The notes under the pieces are model-generated. The model saw only the letters and a list, made by a program, of their open reading frames with translations, was not told the DNA's origin and searched no databases. From Bacillus sp. Marseille-Q1617 (GTDB lineage Bacteria; Bacillota; Bacilli; Bacillales; Bacillaceae_B), in assembly GCF_903645295.1 (NCBI RefSeq), contig NZ_CAHJXM010000002.1:1092001-1156000 (forward strand): DNA of 64,000 nt, written 5' to 3'. Of this stretch, positions 55,311 to 63,965 are shown one piece after another. Position 1 is the first letter of the stretch, and every line of letters starts with the position of its first letter. Both the position numbers and the translations under genes were made by a program.

Positions 55311-56149
55311 TGTATGAACTAAGGAATGAATTCCCGGTGACTCGAACGATAAAAGTAGCCAAGATGCCCAAAAGTACTTACTACAACCTCATTAAAAAGT
55401 GGAGCCAACCAGACCCTGACCGTAAATGGAAAAGGAGAATACATTTCATTTACCATAGACATTCAGGTCGGTTTGGTTACCGTCGCATTACCGACGTGCT
55501 TCAGGAAAAAGGATATTCGATCAATAAAAAGAAAGTACTTCGAATTATGAGAGACCTCGGACTTAAATGCATGGTGCGAATGAAAAAGTACAAATCGTAT
55601 AAAGGAGAAGTCGGAAAAGCAGCTCCAAACATTTTAAACCGTAACTTTAGTGCCAAAAAACCTAACCAAAAGTGGGTGACGGACATTACGGAATTTGCAT
55701 TGTTTGGACAAAAGCTATATCTGTCTCCGATTTTAGACCTGTTTAACGGCGAAATCATCACCTACACGATTCAATCAAGGCCGACATTTGATTTGGTTGA
55801 AACGATGTTGGCACAAGGTTTAAAACATGTAAACGAAGGTGACGAGCTCTTAATTCATTCCGACCAGGGTTGGCACTATCGAATGGCCCAGTACCGAAGG
55901 GTACTGAAGGAACACAACATCACCCAAAGTATGTCTCGCAAAGGAAACTGTTATGACAACTCTGTCATGGAAAACTTTTTTGGAATCCTAAAATCAGAAT
56001 TCCTTTATCTACAAGATTTTGATAGTATCGAGCACTTTAAAGACGAACTTGAACAATACATGCATTACTACAACCATTTGAGAATTAAATCAAGGTTGAA
56101 ACGGAAAAGTCCAGTAGCTTATCGACTTAGTACAGAATTAGCTGCTTAA
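55256..56149 (+). CDS. IS3-family transposase OrfB (DDE), made by -1 frameshift
   Basis: The catalytic part. The frame is open from the slip site at 55250-55256 (KAESLSSGRTITNEIKAK) through the GTG at 55310 to 56149. HTH_21-like region (GRFGYRRITDVLQEKGY), then DDE residues: D in WVTDITEF, D in IHSDQGWHYR, E in NSVMENFFG. The C-terminal HYYNHLRIKSRLKRKSPV is typical of IS3 OrfB. Confidence 0.9.
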   Translation, partial: AESLSSGRTITNEIKAKVVYELRNEFPVTRTIKVAKMPKSTYYNLIKKWSQPDPDRKWKRRIHFIYHRHSGRFGYRRITDVLQEKGYSINKKKVLRIMRDLGLKCMVRMKKYKSYKGEVGKAAPNILNRNFSAKKPNQKWVTDITEFALFGQKLYLSPILDLFNGEIITYTIQSRPTFDLVETMLAQGLKHVNEGDELLIHSDQGWHYRMAQYRRVLKEHNITQSMSRKGNCYDNSVMENFFGILKSEFLYLQDFDSIEHFKDELEQYMHYYNHLRIKSRLKRKSPVAYRLSTELAA

Positions 56150-56182
56150 CAAATAAGTGTCCAACTTTATGGGTCCAGTGCA

Positions 56183-56246
56183 CGAGCCTGCGGGGTCTCA
56201 CATTAGCAACTTTTCCCGCAGGAGTCTTCGTCTTCCACTCCAATTA
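56183..56246. repeat. Type-1 dispersed repeat, copy D, second half
   Basis: CGAGCCTGCGGGGTCTCAC onward to GTCTTCCACTCCAATT, the continuation of the half at 54673-54737. Confidence 0.7.
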
Positions 56247-56371
56247 AATGCTGAATCCACTTTACTCTTATATTCCGCTCCTTATTTTAATGTTAATAAC
56301 TGTTTACAACCCCATTAAAAATATTAAAAATATCATTTGAGAGATGATTTTAGTAGTATGTTGAAAGCACA

Positions 56372-56496
56372 GAGTGGATTGGAGCGGAAGGCATTTGACT
56401 CCGGCGGGATGTGAGGAAAGGTCGAGACCCCGCAGGAGCTTTAGCGACGAGGAGGCTCGACTTCCTCCCCGCGGAAAGCAAATGCCTGCAGCGGAA
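56372..56496. repeat. Type-1 dispersed repeat, copy E (intact)
   Basis: GTGGATTGGAGCGGAAGGC onward to CTGCAGCGG. Its centre contains GCGACGAGGAGGCTC (56444-56458), identical to the rebuilt empty target of the IS110-family element. Confidence 0.75.
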
Positions 56497-56639
56497 AAGA
56501 ACGATCTACTTCTATACCCAAAACATGCTATTAAGTCCCCTGTAATTTGATTCATATTTCAATATTGAAAATGAACAATTTAAAAAATTTAAATTATTTT
56601 GTATAATGGAGAAGTAAGTACAAACAAGGGGGAATTCGG

Positions 56640-58223
56640 ATGAACAGACAAGAGCTTATTGCACCTGAAAAGTACAACTTGGTTGAGGAAGTGGAAAAGT
56701 TTGCAAGTGATGAAAATAAACTCGCAATCAAATGGGAGAATGAAGCGGGGGATAAGAAAGAGATCACTTACAAAAACCTGATGAAGAACGCAAATAAAAT
56801 TGGAAACGTTTTCTCGGGATCCGGACTTGAAAAAGGTGACGTCATCCTGGTGATGGTTCCACGATTAGTCGAAGCATATGCAGTTTACCTAGCTGCCTTA
56901 AAATCAGGGATGATCGTCATTCCAAGTTCTGAAATGCTTCGTACGAAAGACCTTGAATATAGAATTGAACACGGGGATGTAAAAGGGATTGTCGCATACT
57001 CTCCGTTCATTGAACAATTTGAAAATGTCCGCGGAATGGACAAGCTTAAAAAGTTTGTCGTAGGAGATAAACAAGAGGGCTGGATAACAGTAGAGGAAGA
57101 AATGAAAGCTGTCTCTGGTGAAATGGCGTTTGCCGACACAGCAAGGGATGATATGGCTTTCTTATCCTATACTTCCGGTACGACAGGTAATCCTAAAGGG
57201 GTAGTACATACACATGGATGGGCATTTGCCCACCTGAGAACAGCTGCTAAAGGTTGGCTGGGGATTGAAGAAGGGGATACGGTCTGGGCAACGGCTGGCC
57301 CCGGCTGGCAAAAATGGATTTGGAGTCCGTTCATGTCCGTTCTTGGATCAGGAGCAACGGGCCTTGTTTATCAAGGGAAATTCGAACCGAATAAATATCT
57401 GCAATTACTTCAGGATAACGGTGTAAACGTCCTTTGCTGTACGCCGACAGAGTATCGGCTGATGGCCAAGGTTGAGGACCTCGGATCGTATGATCTTTCC
57501 CCATTACATAGCGCCGTCTCGGCGGGTGAACCATTGAACCGGGAAGTCATTGATGCATTCAAGAAGCACCATAACGTTGAAGTGCGCGATGGGTACGGCC
57601 AGACTGAAAACACACTGCTCGTAGGAATCATGAAAGGTATGGAACTGAAGCCAGGGTCCATGGGCAAACCGACACCGGGTAACCGGGTGGAAGTCATCAA
57701 TGAAGAAGGGATCCCTTGTGAAGCGGGTGAAGTAGGAGATATTGCGGTTCATGTAGATACACCTGCATTATTCAAGAACTATTATAAAGATCCGGAAAGG
57801 ACCGCTATGCAGTTCAGGGGTGACTACTATATCACCGGTGATAAAGCAAAGAAAGATGAAGACGGGTATTTCTGGTTCGAAGGAAGGGGAGATGACATCA
57901 TCATCTCTTCCGGCTATACAATCGGGCCGTTCGAAGTGGAAGATGCGCTTGTGAAGCATCCATTCGTCCAGGAATGTGCAGTAGTGGGAAGCCCTGATGA
58001 AGTACGCGGACTGATCGTAAAAGCTTTCGTCGTATTGCGTGAAGGCGTGGACCAACATGATCCGGAGCTTGTACCTCAGCTTCAGGAGCACGTGAAAGAA
58101 TTAACTGCACCATACAAATACCCGCGCAAAATCGAATTTGTTAAAGAACTGCCGAAAACAACTTCCGGCAAAATCAGAAGAATCGAATTGCGTCAAAAGG
58201 AAATGAGCTCGGTTAAGAACTAA
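56640..58223 (+). CDS. ytcI: Acyl-CoA synthetase YtcI (ANL superfamily)
   Basis: A 527-residue AMP-forming acyl-CoA ligase with SYTSGTTGNPKGVVH (P-loop), GYGQTEN, GRGDDIIISSGY and the C-terminal catalytic Lys in TTSGKIRRIELR. It is similar in build to AcsA but a separate family (MbcS-like enzymes acting on short or branched acids); the substrate is unknown. SD AAGGGGG precedes the ATG. Position next to sspA and ytcJ matches B. subtilis ytcI. The KTTSGKIRR site could also be an AcuA-type acetylation target; inference only. Confidence 0.85.
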   Translation: MNRQELIAPEKYNLVEEVEKFASDENKLAIKWENEAGDKKEITYKNLMKNANKIGNVFSGSGLEKGDVILVMVPRLVEAYAVYLAALKSGMIVIPSSEMLRTKDLEYRIEHGDVKGIVAYSPFIEQFENVRGMDKLKKFVVGDKQEGWITVEEEMKAVSGEMAFADTARDDMAFLSYTSGTTGNPKGVVHTHGWAFAHLRTAAKGWLGIEEGDTVWATAGPGWQKWIWSPFMSVLGSGATGLVYQGKFEPNKYLQLLQDNGVNVLCCTPTEYRLMAKVEDLGSYDLSPLHSAVSAGEPLNREVIDAFKKHHNVEVRDGYGQTENTLLVGIMKGMELKPGSMGKPTPGNRVEVINEEGIPCEAGEVGDIAVHVDTPALFKNYYKDPERTAMQFRGDYYITGDKAKKDEDGYFWFEGRGDDIIISSGYTIGPFEVEDALVKHPFVQECAVVGSPDEVRGLIVKAFVVLREGVDQHDPELVPQLQEHVKELTAPYKYPRKIEFVKELPKTTSGKIRRIELRQKEMSSVKN

Positions 58224-58232
58224 AGGACGCAG

Positions 58233-58262
58233 AAGGGAGCCTGTGTGAGTGGGGCTCCCTTT
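58233..58262 (+). terminator. Terminator of ytcI
   Basis: AAGGGAGCC pairs with GGCTCCCTT; the T-run is short. Confidence 0.65.
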
Positions 58263-58385
58263 AGTATGGAATCATGCTGTCAATTAAAATCCTTCTACTT
58301 CCCGTTCCCTCCTATAATATGGTACATTGTAAACAGAATTTTTTAGTAGAAGGCTCTGTTGAAACTAATTTTTGAAAATAACTGG

Positions 58386-58601
58386 TTCTAGCTGTTGATT
58401 GGAGTGGAAGACGTAGACTCCTGCGGAATATGAGACGTGGCCAGCTTCGGGGCTTAGAGGCACATGTCATAAGTCAACTCGTCCAAGAAGGCAAAAAACG
58501 TCTTCGTGGCCGATTCGCCTTATGCCACCCGCCTCTGAGCAAAGCCCCTCCGCTTTTCTAACCCGCGGAAAGCAAAGTCTTGCACGGAAATCAACAGCGG
58601 T
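58386..58601. repeat. Type-1 dispersed repeat, copy F, with a nested type-2 repeat
   Basis: The outer parts (AGCTGTTGATTGGAGTGG to ~58440 and CCCGCGGAAAGC from ~58562 to CAACAGCGG) are type-1. The middle (58441-58560) is a type-2 repeat. The end of this repeat lies only ~35 bp before the ytcJ start codon. Confidence 0.7.
58441..58560. repeat. Type-2 dispersed repeat, nested copy
   Basis: CCAGCTTCGGGGCTTAGAGG, then GTCATAAG, AAGAAGGCAAAAAACGTCTT, CTTATGCC and CCGCTTTTCT. The same ordered blocks make up the repeat at 61267-61414. It can fold into a long stem-loop. Confidence 0.65.
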
Positions 58602-58636
58602 GTTTAGCAGCGCCTAGTAGAAAGGAAGCTTCCAAG

Positions 58637-60229
58637 ATGGGTACATTATGGACAAATGGAAAAATTTATACAATGCAGTCGGATGGCCATATGGTCGAAG
58701 CTGTATATACGGAAAATGGGTTCATCAAAGAATTGGGTTTTTCTGATGAATTACAGAAGAAGTACTCAATAGAAGAAACCGTTGATTTAAAAAATAGAGT
58801 CATGTTCCCCGGCTTTGTAGACAGCCACATGCATTTGATCGGTCATGGTGAGACCTTGCTTCGTCTTGACTTATCACAGATGACAAGTAAGGAAGAAGTG
58901 TTGAATGCCATTGCTGAAAAAGCGGAGAAACTTCCTGAAGGGCAGTGGATTTTTGGAGAAGGCTGGAATGAAAATCTATGGGCGGGTGCAGAGGTTATTA
59001 CAAAGAATGAATTAGACGCAGCCGTTCCAAATCATCCTGTGCTATTAAAACGCATCTGCCGCCATGCCATGGTCGTGAATTCCCTTGCACTGAAACAGGC
59101 AAACATCGATGAAAGCACACCCGACCCTGCTGGCGGATTGATAGAAAAAGATGATGAGGGTAATCTGAATGGACTATTGAAGGATAAAGCGCAGGATCTT
59201 ATGGTCGAAGCTTTGCCGCCCATTTCCCCGGCCTATTTAGAAGAAGCTCTTTCAAAAGGGATTGAAAGCTGCTGGGAGAACGGCTTGGTCGGTGGACATA
59301 CGGAAGACTTAAGCTATTACGGCAACTTCAACAAAACGTATAATGCGTTCAAACAAACGATCAATAATGCTAATAAGAAATTCAGGGCGCATCTTCTCGT
59401 CCACCATGAGGTGATCAATGACTGGCATGCGGAAGGTCATCATTTCCTTGGAGGGAATGAATTTATTGAATTTGGGGCCATGAAGATTTTTGCGGATGGT
59501 GCGCTGGGTGGAAGGACTGCACTGCTCAGCTATCCTTATGCAGACGATCCAAGTACAGAAGGTGTCAGCATCCATTCTCAGGAGAGGCTCCTCAAACTTG
59601 TGGAAAAAGCGAGAAGCCTTCAGCTGCCCATTGCGGTTCACACGATAGGGGATCAGGCCTTCCAGAATGTCGTGGATGCCATCAAGGTGCACCCATCGGA
59701 GAAATCAAGGCGTGACCGCTTGATTCATGCCCAGATTCTCAGGGAAGAACTCATAGAGGAAATTAAAGGTCTGCCGTTGATTTTGGACATTCAACCGCGT
59801 TTTGTAGCTTCTGATTTCCCGTGGGTCATCGATCGGCTTGGTGAGGAGAACATGAAATATAATTATGCATGGAAGACATTACTCGATCACGGCATACCTT
59901 GTGCAGGAGGATCGGATGCACCGATTGAGCCGATTAACCCTTTATGGGGCATTCATGCCGCAGTAACAAGAACGAATCCACTGGATCCAGAGGGGGCCGT
60001 TCATATTCCAGAAGAAAAGCTGTCTATGTACGAAGCAATTTCCCTTTTTACAAAAGGGAGTGCATATGCATGTCATCATGAAAACGACCGTGGCATGATT
60101 AAAGAAGGATATACGGCCGACTTCACCGTATTGGAAAAAGATCCATTCGAATCGAATCCGGATGAACTGCTTGAGAAAATCGTTTCCATGACGGTAGTGG
60201 ACGAAACAATCGTCTTTACAAAAAAATAA
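58637..60229 (+). CDS. ytcJ: Amidohydrolase YtcJ (Amidohydro_3 family)
   Basis: ATG 58637 follows AAAGGAAG. A 530-residue metal-dependent hydrolase with PGFVDSHMHLIGHGE (metal HxH), LLKRICRHAMVVNS, KIFADGALGG, IAVHTIGDQAF, HAQIL and GSDAPIEPINP. The substrate is unknown; the family removes N-acyl or formyl groups from varied amides. The longer open frame to 58580 runs into repeat DNA and has no SD. Its stop is followed by a terminator that overlaps the rarD promoter. Confidence 0.88.
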   Translation: MGTLWTNGKIYTMQSDGHMVEAVYTENGFIKELGFSDELQKKYSIEETVDLKNRVMFPGFVDSHMHLIGHGETLLRLDLSQMTSKEEVLNAIAEKAEKLPEGQWIFGEGWNENLWAGAEVITKNELDAAVPNHPVLLKRICRHAMVVNSLALKQANIDESTPDPAGGLIEKDDEGNLNGLLKDKAQDLMVEALPPISPAYLEEALSKGIESCWENGLVGGHTEDLSYYGNFNKTYNAFKQTINNANKKFRAHLLVHHEVINDWHAEGHHFLGGNEFIEFGAMKIFADGALGGRTALLSYPYADDPSTEGVSIHSQERLLKLVEKARSLQLPIAVHTIGDQAFQNVVDAIKVHPSEKSRRDRLIHAQILREELIEEIKGLPLILDIQPRFVASDFPWVIDRLGEENMKYNYAWKTLLDHGIPCAGGSDAPIEPINPLWGIHAAVTRTNPLDPEGAVHIPEEKLSMYEAISLFTKGSAYACHHENDRGMIKEGYTADFTVLEKDPFESNPDELLEKIVSMTVVDETIVFTKK

Positions 60230-60234
60230 AAAGA

Positions 60235-60263
60235 TTGCCCCCAAAACGTTTCCCCGATATAAT
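60235..60263 (+). promoter_or_regulatory. Sigma-A promoter of rarD
   Basis: TTGCCC-N17-TATAAT, ~42 nt ahead of the rarD TTG start and inside the ytcJ terminator stem-loop. Confidence 0.6.
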
Positions 60264-60306
60264 GAAGTTATTTCGGAAACAGAAATAGTTTTGGGGGTGT
60301 TTTTTT
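60238..60306 (+). terminator. Terminator of ytcJ overlapping the rarD ribosome binding site
   Basis: CCCCCAAAAC (60238-60247) pairs with GTTTTGGGGG (60288-60297), an inner GTTTCC pairs with GGAAAC, and TGTTTTTTT follows. The 3' arm contains the GGGGGTG that serves as SD for rarD. Confidence 0.7.
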
Positions 60307-61222
60307 GAAACAGAATGAACAGACAGGAATATTGTACACAGCATTTTCCTATTTTCTATGGGGAATACTCCCGATTTACTGGAAGTGGTTAAACCATGTG
60401 TCGGCTGACGAAATATTGGCAAACCGGATTTTTTGGTCTTTCTGGTTTATGCTATTATTTTTATTTTTTACGAAGAGATGGAAGGCATTCACTTCCTACA
60501 TAAAGTCTTCTTTGACGAAGAAAAAACAGCTGCTTGCTTTATTGCTTGCTTCGTTATTGATCAGTGCCAACTGGTTCATCTATATTTGGGCAGTGAACAC
60601 GGATCAAATGGTGGAAGCAAGTCTTGGCTATTATATTAACCCTCTTGTGAGTGTCCTTTTAGGGGTATTCATATTAAAAGAAAGTCTGTCAAAAGCACAG
60701 ATTGTGTCCTTTATCCTGGCAGCTGCGGGTGTCATGATCCTCACGTTCTCATACGGGGAATTCCCGTGGATTGCAATGGGACTCGCATTTTCATTTGGTT
60801 TATACGGGCTGGCGAAGAAACTGATAAAAGTGGATTCAGCAATCGGGTTGACACTCGAAACGATGACGATCGCACCGGTCTCATTGATTTATATGGGGTA
60901 TATGTACGCTGCAGGAACTCCTTCGTTATTCACCGTTTCATGGGGGACGGATCTTCTCTTAATGGGGGCAGGAGCGGCAACGGCCATTCCATTGCTTTTC
61001 TTCTCGAAAGGTGCACAGCAAATCCCGCTCTATATGGTAGGATTCCTGCAATATATAGCGCCGACAATCACATTGATCCTCGGTGTCATGGTATATGGTG
61101 AAACATTCTCTGCAACACATCTGATATCGTTTCTCTTCATATGGTGTGCATTGGCGATTTTCACTGCATCCCGCATACAGTTTGCGAGAAAACGCAGGCG
61201 TGAAGCGAAGTTGTCAGCATAA
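60305..61222 (+). CDS. rarD: EamA-family transporter RarD
   Basis: A 305-residue membrane protein with ten predicted helices in two EamA halves, of the RarD subtype (GILYTAFSYFLWGILPIYWKWL, NWFIYIWAVN, ASLGYYINPLVSVLLGV). Likely exports an unidentified small molecule. TTG 60305 is used, with GGGGGTG as SD; that SD lies in the 3' arm of the ytcJ terminator. Confidence 0.9.
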   Translation: MKQNEQTGILYTAFSYFLWGILPIYWKWLNHVSADEILANRIFWSFWFMLLFLFFTKRWKAFTSYIKSSLTKKKQLLALLLASLLISANWFIYIWAVNTDQMVEASLGYYINPLVSVLLGVFILKESLSKAQIVSFILAAAGVMILTFSYGEFPWIAMGLAFSFGLYGLAKKLIKVDSAIGLTLETMTIAPVSLIYMGYMYAAGTPSLFTVSWGTDLLLMGAGAATAIPLLFFSKGAQQIPLYMVGFLQYIAPTITLILGVMVYGETFSATHLISFLFIWCALAIFTASRIQFARKRRREAKLSA

Positions 61223-61230
61223 TTCCAATG

Positions 61231-61262
61231 AAAAAGCTCCGGCACAGTGTCGGAGCTTTTTA
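61231..61262 (+). terminator. Terminator of rarD
   Basis: AAAAAGCTCCG pairs with CGGAGCTTTTT. Confidence 0.9.
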
Positions 61263-61266
61263 CTAA

Positions 61267-61414
61267 GCCGCCTCCGCTTTTCTTATTGTCCAGCTGCGGC
61301 GGCTAGCCCCTCGAGGTCATAAGCTAAATGGTCCAGGAAGGCAAAAAAGCGCCTTCCCGGCCCATTCATCTTATGCTTGTCGGGGCTGGGCGAGCCGCCT
61401 CCGCTTTTCTTATT
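61267..61414. repeat. Type-2 dispersed repeat with 21-bp direct repeats
   Basis: Core 61290-61390: GGAAGGC/GCCTTCC central hairpin, GTCATAAGC paired with GCTTATG-type arms, and GGCGGCTAGCCCC opposite GGGGCTGGGCG. Identical 21-bp sequences (beginning GCCGCCTCCGC) flank it at 61267-61287 and 61394-61414. The right copy overlaps the nadK stop codon. Confidence 0.7.
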
Positions 61415-62213
61415 ATAAAAACGAACGCTTTACTTTCTCCCAGAAAGAGTTGTCCTTCAGTTTCACTGTTTTGATGATCTTATCACTTAATTTGGCTTCG
61501 ACTTTCTCTACGTGCTGTATGCTGAGTGCCTCATTATCCATTCCCATCGCTGGATAATCATTGCCATCCTGGACGATTTTCAGTTCAAGTCTGCGTTTAT
61601 CGCTGAGGATGAAAGACGAGCCGAGTGTACGGTAGCGGTTGTTGTTAAGCGATGCCATTTCGCTGACCTGCAGACATGGGATCATCGGATCGACGACTGC
61701 TCCGTTAACGGACTTGTTATAGGCTGTGCTCCCTGTCGGAGTGGCAATGATCATTCCGTCTCCCCTGAACGTTTCAAAGTGGATATCATCAATGAAAACA
61801 TCCATTACGAAGGTCTTGATGATTCCGGAACGGATGCTGAATTCATTCAAACAGAGGAACGACGTCTGCTCGTCCACCGTCAATTCGATGGTAGGGTACT
61901 TTCTTACTTCAATTTGTTCCTTCGTCATCGCATCGATCATTTTGGATGTATCATCAATATGGAAATCACAATACATGCTGAGAGTGCCGCCTGTCGAGAT
62001 TCCTGCATACAAGCAATCCTGTCTGAATCCGGTTTTGCGTACGGCCTGCAGGAATGTGCCGTCACCGCCTACACTCACGATGATATTGGCGTCTTTAGGA
62101 GATTGTACGATGTTGAAATCATATCGTTTTGCCAGATCATATAATTTTTCAAGCTTGGGCTCTATGGCTTCATCTTTTAAAACGTAAAAATAAATATTTC
62201 GACGATTGTTCAT
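61413..62213 (-). CDS. nadK: NAD kinase
   Basis: Phosphorylates NAD to NADP. A 266-residue enzyme with the GGDGTF loop (SVGGDGTFLQAV, ~48-54), the STGGTLSMYCDF segment, and MIIATPTGSTAYNKSVNG. Position between ytcJ/rarD and sppA matches the B. subtilis paralogue YtdI (PpnKB). GGGAGG precedes the ATG. The last codons read into a dispersed repeat. Confidence 0.94.
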   Translation of the reverse strand: MNNRRNIYFYVLKDEAIEPKLEKLYDLAKRYDFNIVQSPKDANIIVSVGGDGTFLQAVRKTGFRQDCLYAGISTGGTLSMYCDFHIDDTSKMIDAMTKEQIEVRKYPTIELTVDEQTSFLCLNEFSIRSGIIKTFVMDVFIDDIHFETFRGDGMIIATPTGSTAYNKSVNGAVVDPMIPCLQVSEMASLNNNRYRTLGSSFILSDKRRLELKIVQDGNDYPAMGMDNEALSIQHVEKVEAKLSDKIIKTVKLKDNSFWEKVKRSFL

Positions 62214-62364
62214 TCTATGTACCTCCCAAAATTTAGTAGGATATTTTTTCCCATTCCATCAAAAGTCTGCTAAAATAACTTTGTGAATATTCTATCATGT
62301 TTTGCCATGAGAATGATATTCATATCCTTACATAAGATAGGATAAACGAGGGAGGAATATACAG

Positions 62365-63375
62365 ATGAATGCGAAAAGATGGATTGCACTGGCGATTGCC
62401 GCAGGTTTGTTCTTTGTCTCTGTTGTGGTGAATTTCGCCACTTCTGCTTTGACAGGGGATTTTAACAAGGCATTCGATGATGTGCTCGGCAGTACGGAGC
62501 AAGCTTTCGGGGAAGAAATCATTGAGGATGGAAATATGCAGAAGAGAATCGCCGTCCTTGAGGTGGACGGGGTCATCCAGGATACTGGTGACGCAGCCTC
62601 CATGTTCCAAAGTCCTGGATATAATCATGAACTTTTCATGGATAAGCTTGATGCCGTTCAGGAAGATGACTCTGTTAAAGGGATTGTCCTGAAAGTGAAT
62701 TCCCCCGGCGGAGGAGTGGTGGAGAGTGCTCAAATCCATTCCAAGCTGGTTGAAATCATAGAGAAGTCGAAAAAGCCTGTCTATGTTTCGATGGGAAGCA
62801 TGGCGGCTTCAGGAGGATATTACATATCTGCACCGGCAACAAAAATTTTTGCAAGCAAAGAAACGCTGACCGGTTCACTTGGGGTGATCATGCAGAGCAT
62901 CAATTACTCCGAACTTGCTGAAAAGTATGGCGTCGACTTTGTCACAATCAAGAGCGGGCCCTATAAGGATATCATGAGCCCGACGAGAAAGATGACAGAA
63001 GAAGAAAGAAAGATTCTTCAAGCGATGATCGATAATTCCTATGAAGGGTTCGTCGATGTCATCGCAAGCGGCCGCGACATGTCAGAAGCACAAGTGAAAA
63101 AGATTGCCGATGGCAGGATTTATGACGGCCGGCAGGCTAAAGACGTCAATTTAATTGATGATTTCGGATATGTGGAAGATGTCATTGCAGCTCTGAAAAA
63201 AGATCATAAATTGAAAGGTGCCCAAGTATTTGAATATACAAGCGGCGACCCCTTCTCAGAGTTCTTTAGTATGAGTGCCAAGAAAATGATCGGCAAGGAC
63301 TTTGAAGCGGAAGCTCTTGTGAAGCTTCTGTCTAAGCCGAATTCACCACGATTAATGTATCTATATTCTGAGTAA
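62365..63375 (+). CDS. sppA: Signal peptide peptidase SppA
   Basis: Membrane-bound Ser/Lys peptidase that degrades leftover signal peptides; in B. subtilis linked to resistance to lantibiotics. 336 residues: one N-terminal helix (WIALAIAAGLFFVSVVVNFA), then an S49 protease domain with the nucleophile Ser in GSMAASGGYYIS (~150) and the general-base Lys in IKSGPYKDIMSP (~200). SD GGGAGG precedes ATG 62365. It heads an operon with yteJ 14 bp downstream. Confidence 0.94.
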   Translation: MNAKRWIALAIAAGLFFVSVVVNFATSALTGDFNKAFDDVLGSTEQAFGEEIIEDGNMQKRIAVLEVDGVIQDTGDAASMFQSPGYNHELFMDKLDAVQEDDSVKGIVLKVNSPGGGVVESAQIHSKLVEIIEKSKKPVYVSMGSMAASGGYYISAPATKIFASKETLTGSLGVIMQSINYSELAEKYGVDFVTIKSGPYKDIMSPTRKMTEEERKILQAMIDNSYEGFVDVIASGRDMSEAQVKKIADGRIYDGRQAKDVNLIDDFGYVEDVIAALKKDHKLKGAQVFEYTSGDPFSEFFSMSAKKMIGKDFEAEALVKLLSKPNSPRLMYLYSE

Positions 63376-63389
63376 GGAAGGTGAATGAA

Positions 63390-63956
63390 GTGAGTGAAAA
63401 TCAAGATGCCCCTCGAGAGAATGAGGAAGTAATAGAGAAACACGAGACAGATGAGAATGAAATGAACGTGCAGCACTCCGATGTTCAGCCGCCGTCTCCT
63501 TACAAAGAAACAAAAGGATTTTTTCTGGCAGGTTTCTGGTTGAGAGTGTGGGCTTATCTGATTGATTTAATCGTCATCGGCAGCATCACCCGCCTGATCA
63601 TCAAGCCGGTTTTCAAAGTACTGGATATTACACTTGTGGAAGGGTCTATGTTTGCGCCGATTTCGATTCTTTCCGCCATCGTCTTTTACGGCTATTTTGT
63701 CTTGATGACGAAGTTCTTCAGTCAAACGATCGGCAAGATGGTACTGGGAATCAAAGTGATCGATTTGAAAGGCGGCCGGCCAACCTGGGGAACCGTCATT
63801 TTCAGGGAGTTGATCGGACGCTTCATATCGTCTACCATTTTTATTTTATATGTTGTGGTCGCTTTCACCACCAAAAAACAGGGAATCCATGACTTATTTG
63901 CCGATACGACAGTCGTTCAGGAAAAGAAAAAACTAGAATTTGCACCTGCCGTATAG
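63390..63956 (+). CDS. yteJ: RDD-family membrane protein YteJ
   Basis: GTG 63390 (VSENQDAPRENEE) follows AAGGAAGG; the GTG at 63381 is within the SD. A 188-residue protein with an acidic cytoplasmic N-terminus (~1-45), then an RDD domain (FWLRVWAYLIDLIVIGSITR, MVLGIKVID, HDLFADTTVV) with three or so membrane helices. In B. subtilis yteJ is co-transcribed with sppA and linked to control of SppA activity. Confidence 0.9.
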   Translation: MSENQDAPRENEEVIEKHETDENEMNVQHSDVQPPSPYKETKGFFLAGFWLRVWAYLIDLIVIGSITRLIIKPVFKVLDITLVEGSMFAPISILSAIVFYGYFVLMTKFFSQTIGKMVLGIKVIDLKGGRPTWGTVIFRELIGRFISSTIFILYVVVAFTTKKQGIHDLFADTTVVQEKKKLEFAPAV

Positions 63957-63965
63957 GTATATTCG

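Larger units (their letters stand above)
54738..56182 (+). mobile_element. IS3-family insertion sequence (IS150-like) with 5-bp target duplication
   Basis: A 1445-bp element. The left end TGTGCTGCACCCC and the complement of the right end, TGCACTGGACCCA, align and continue into the shared (T/A)TTGGACAC-type inner repeat. Flanks repeat CGAGC at 54733-54737 and 56183-56187. Both ORFs and the slip site are intact, so it looks recent and possibly active. It differs in sequence from the IS3 element at 112-1585. Confidence 0.9.
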
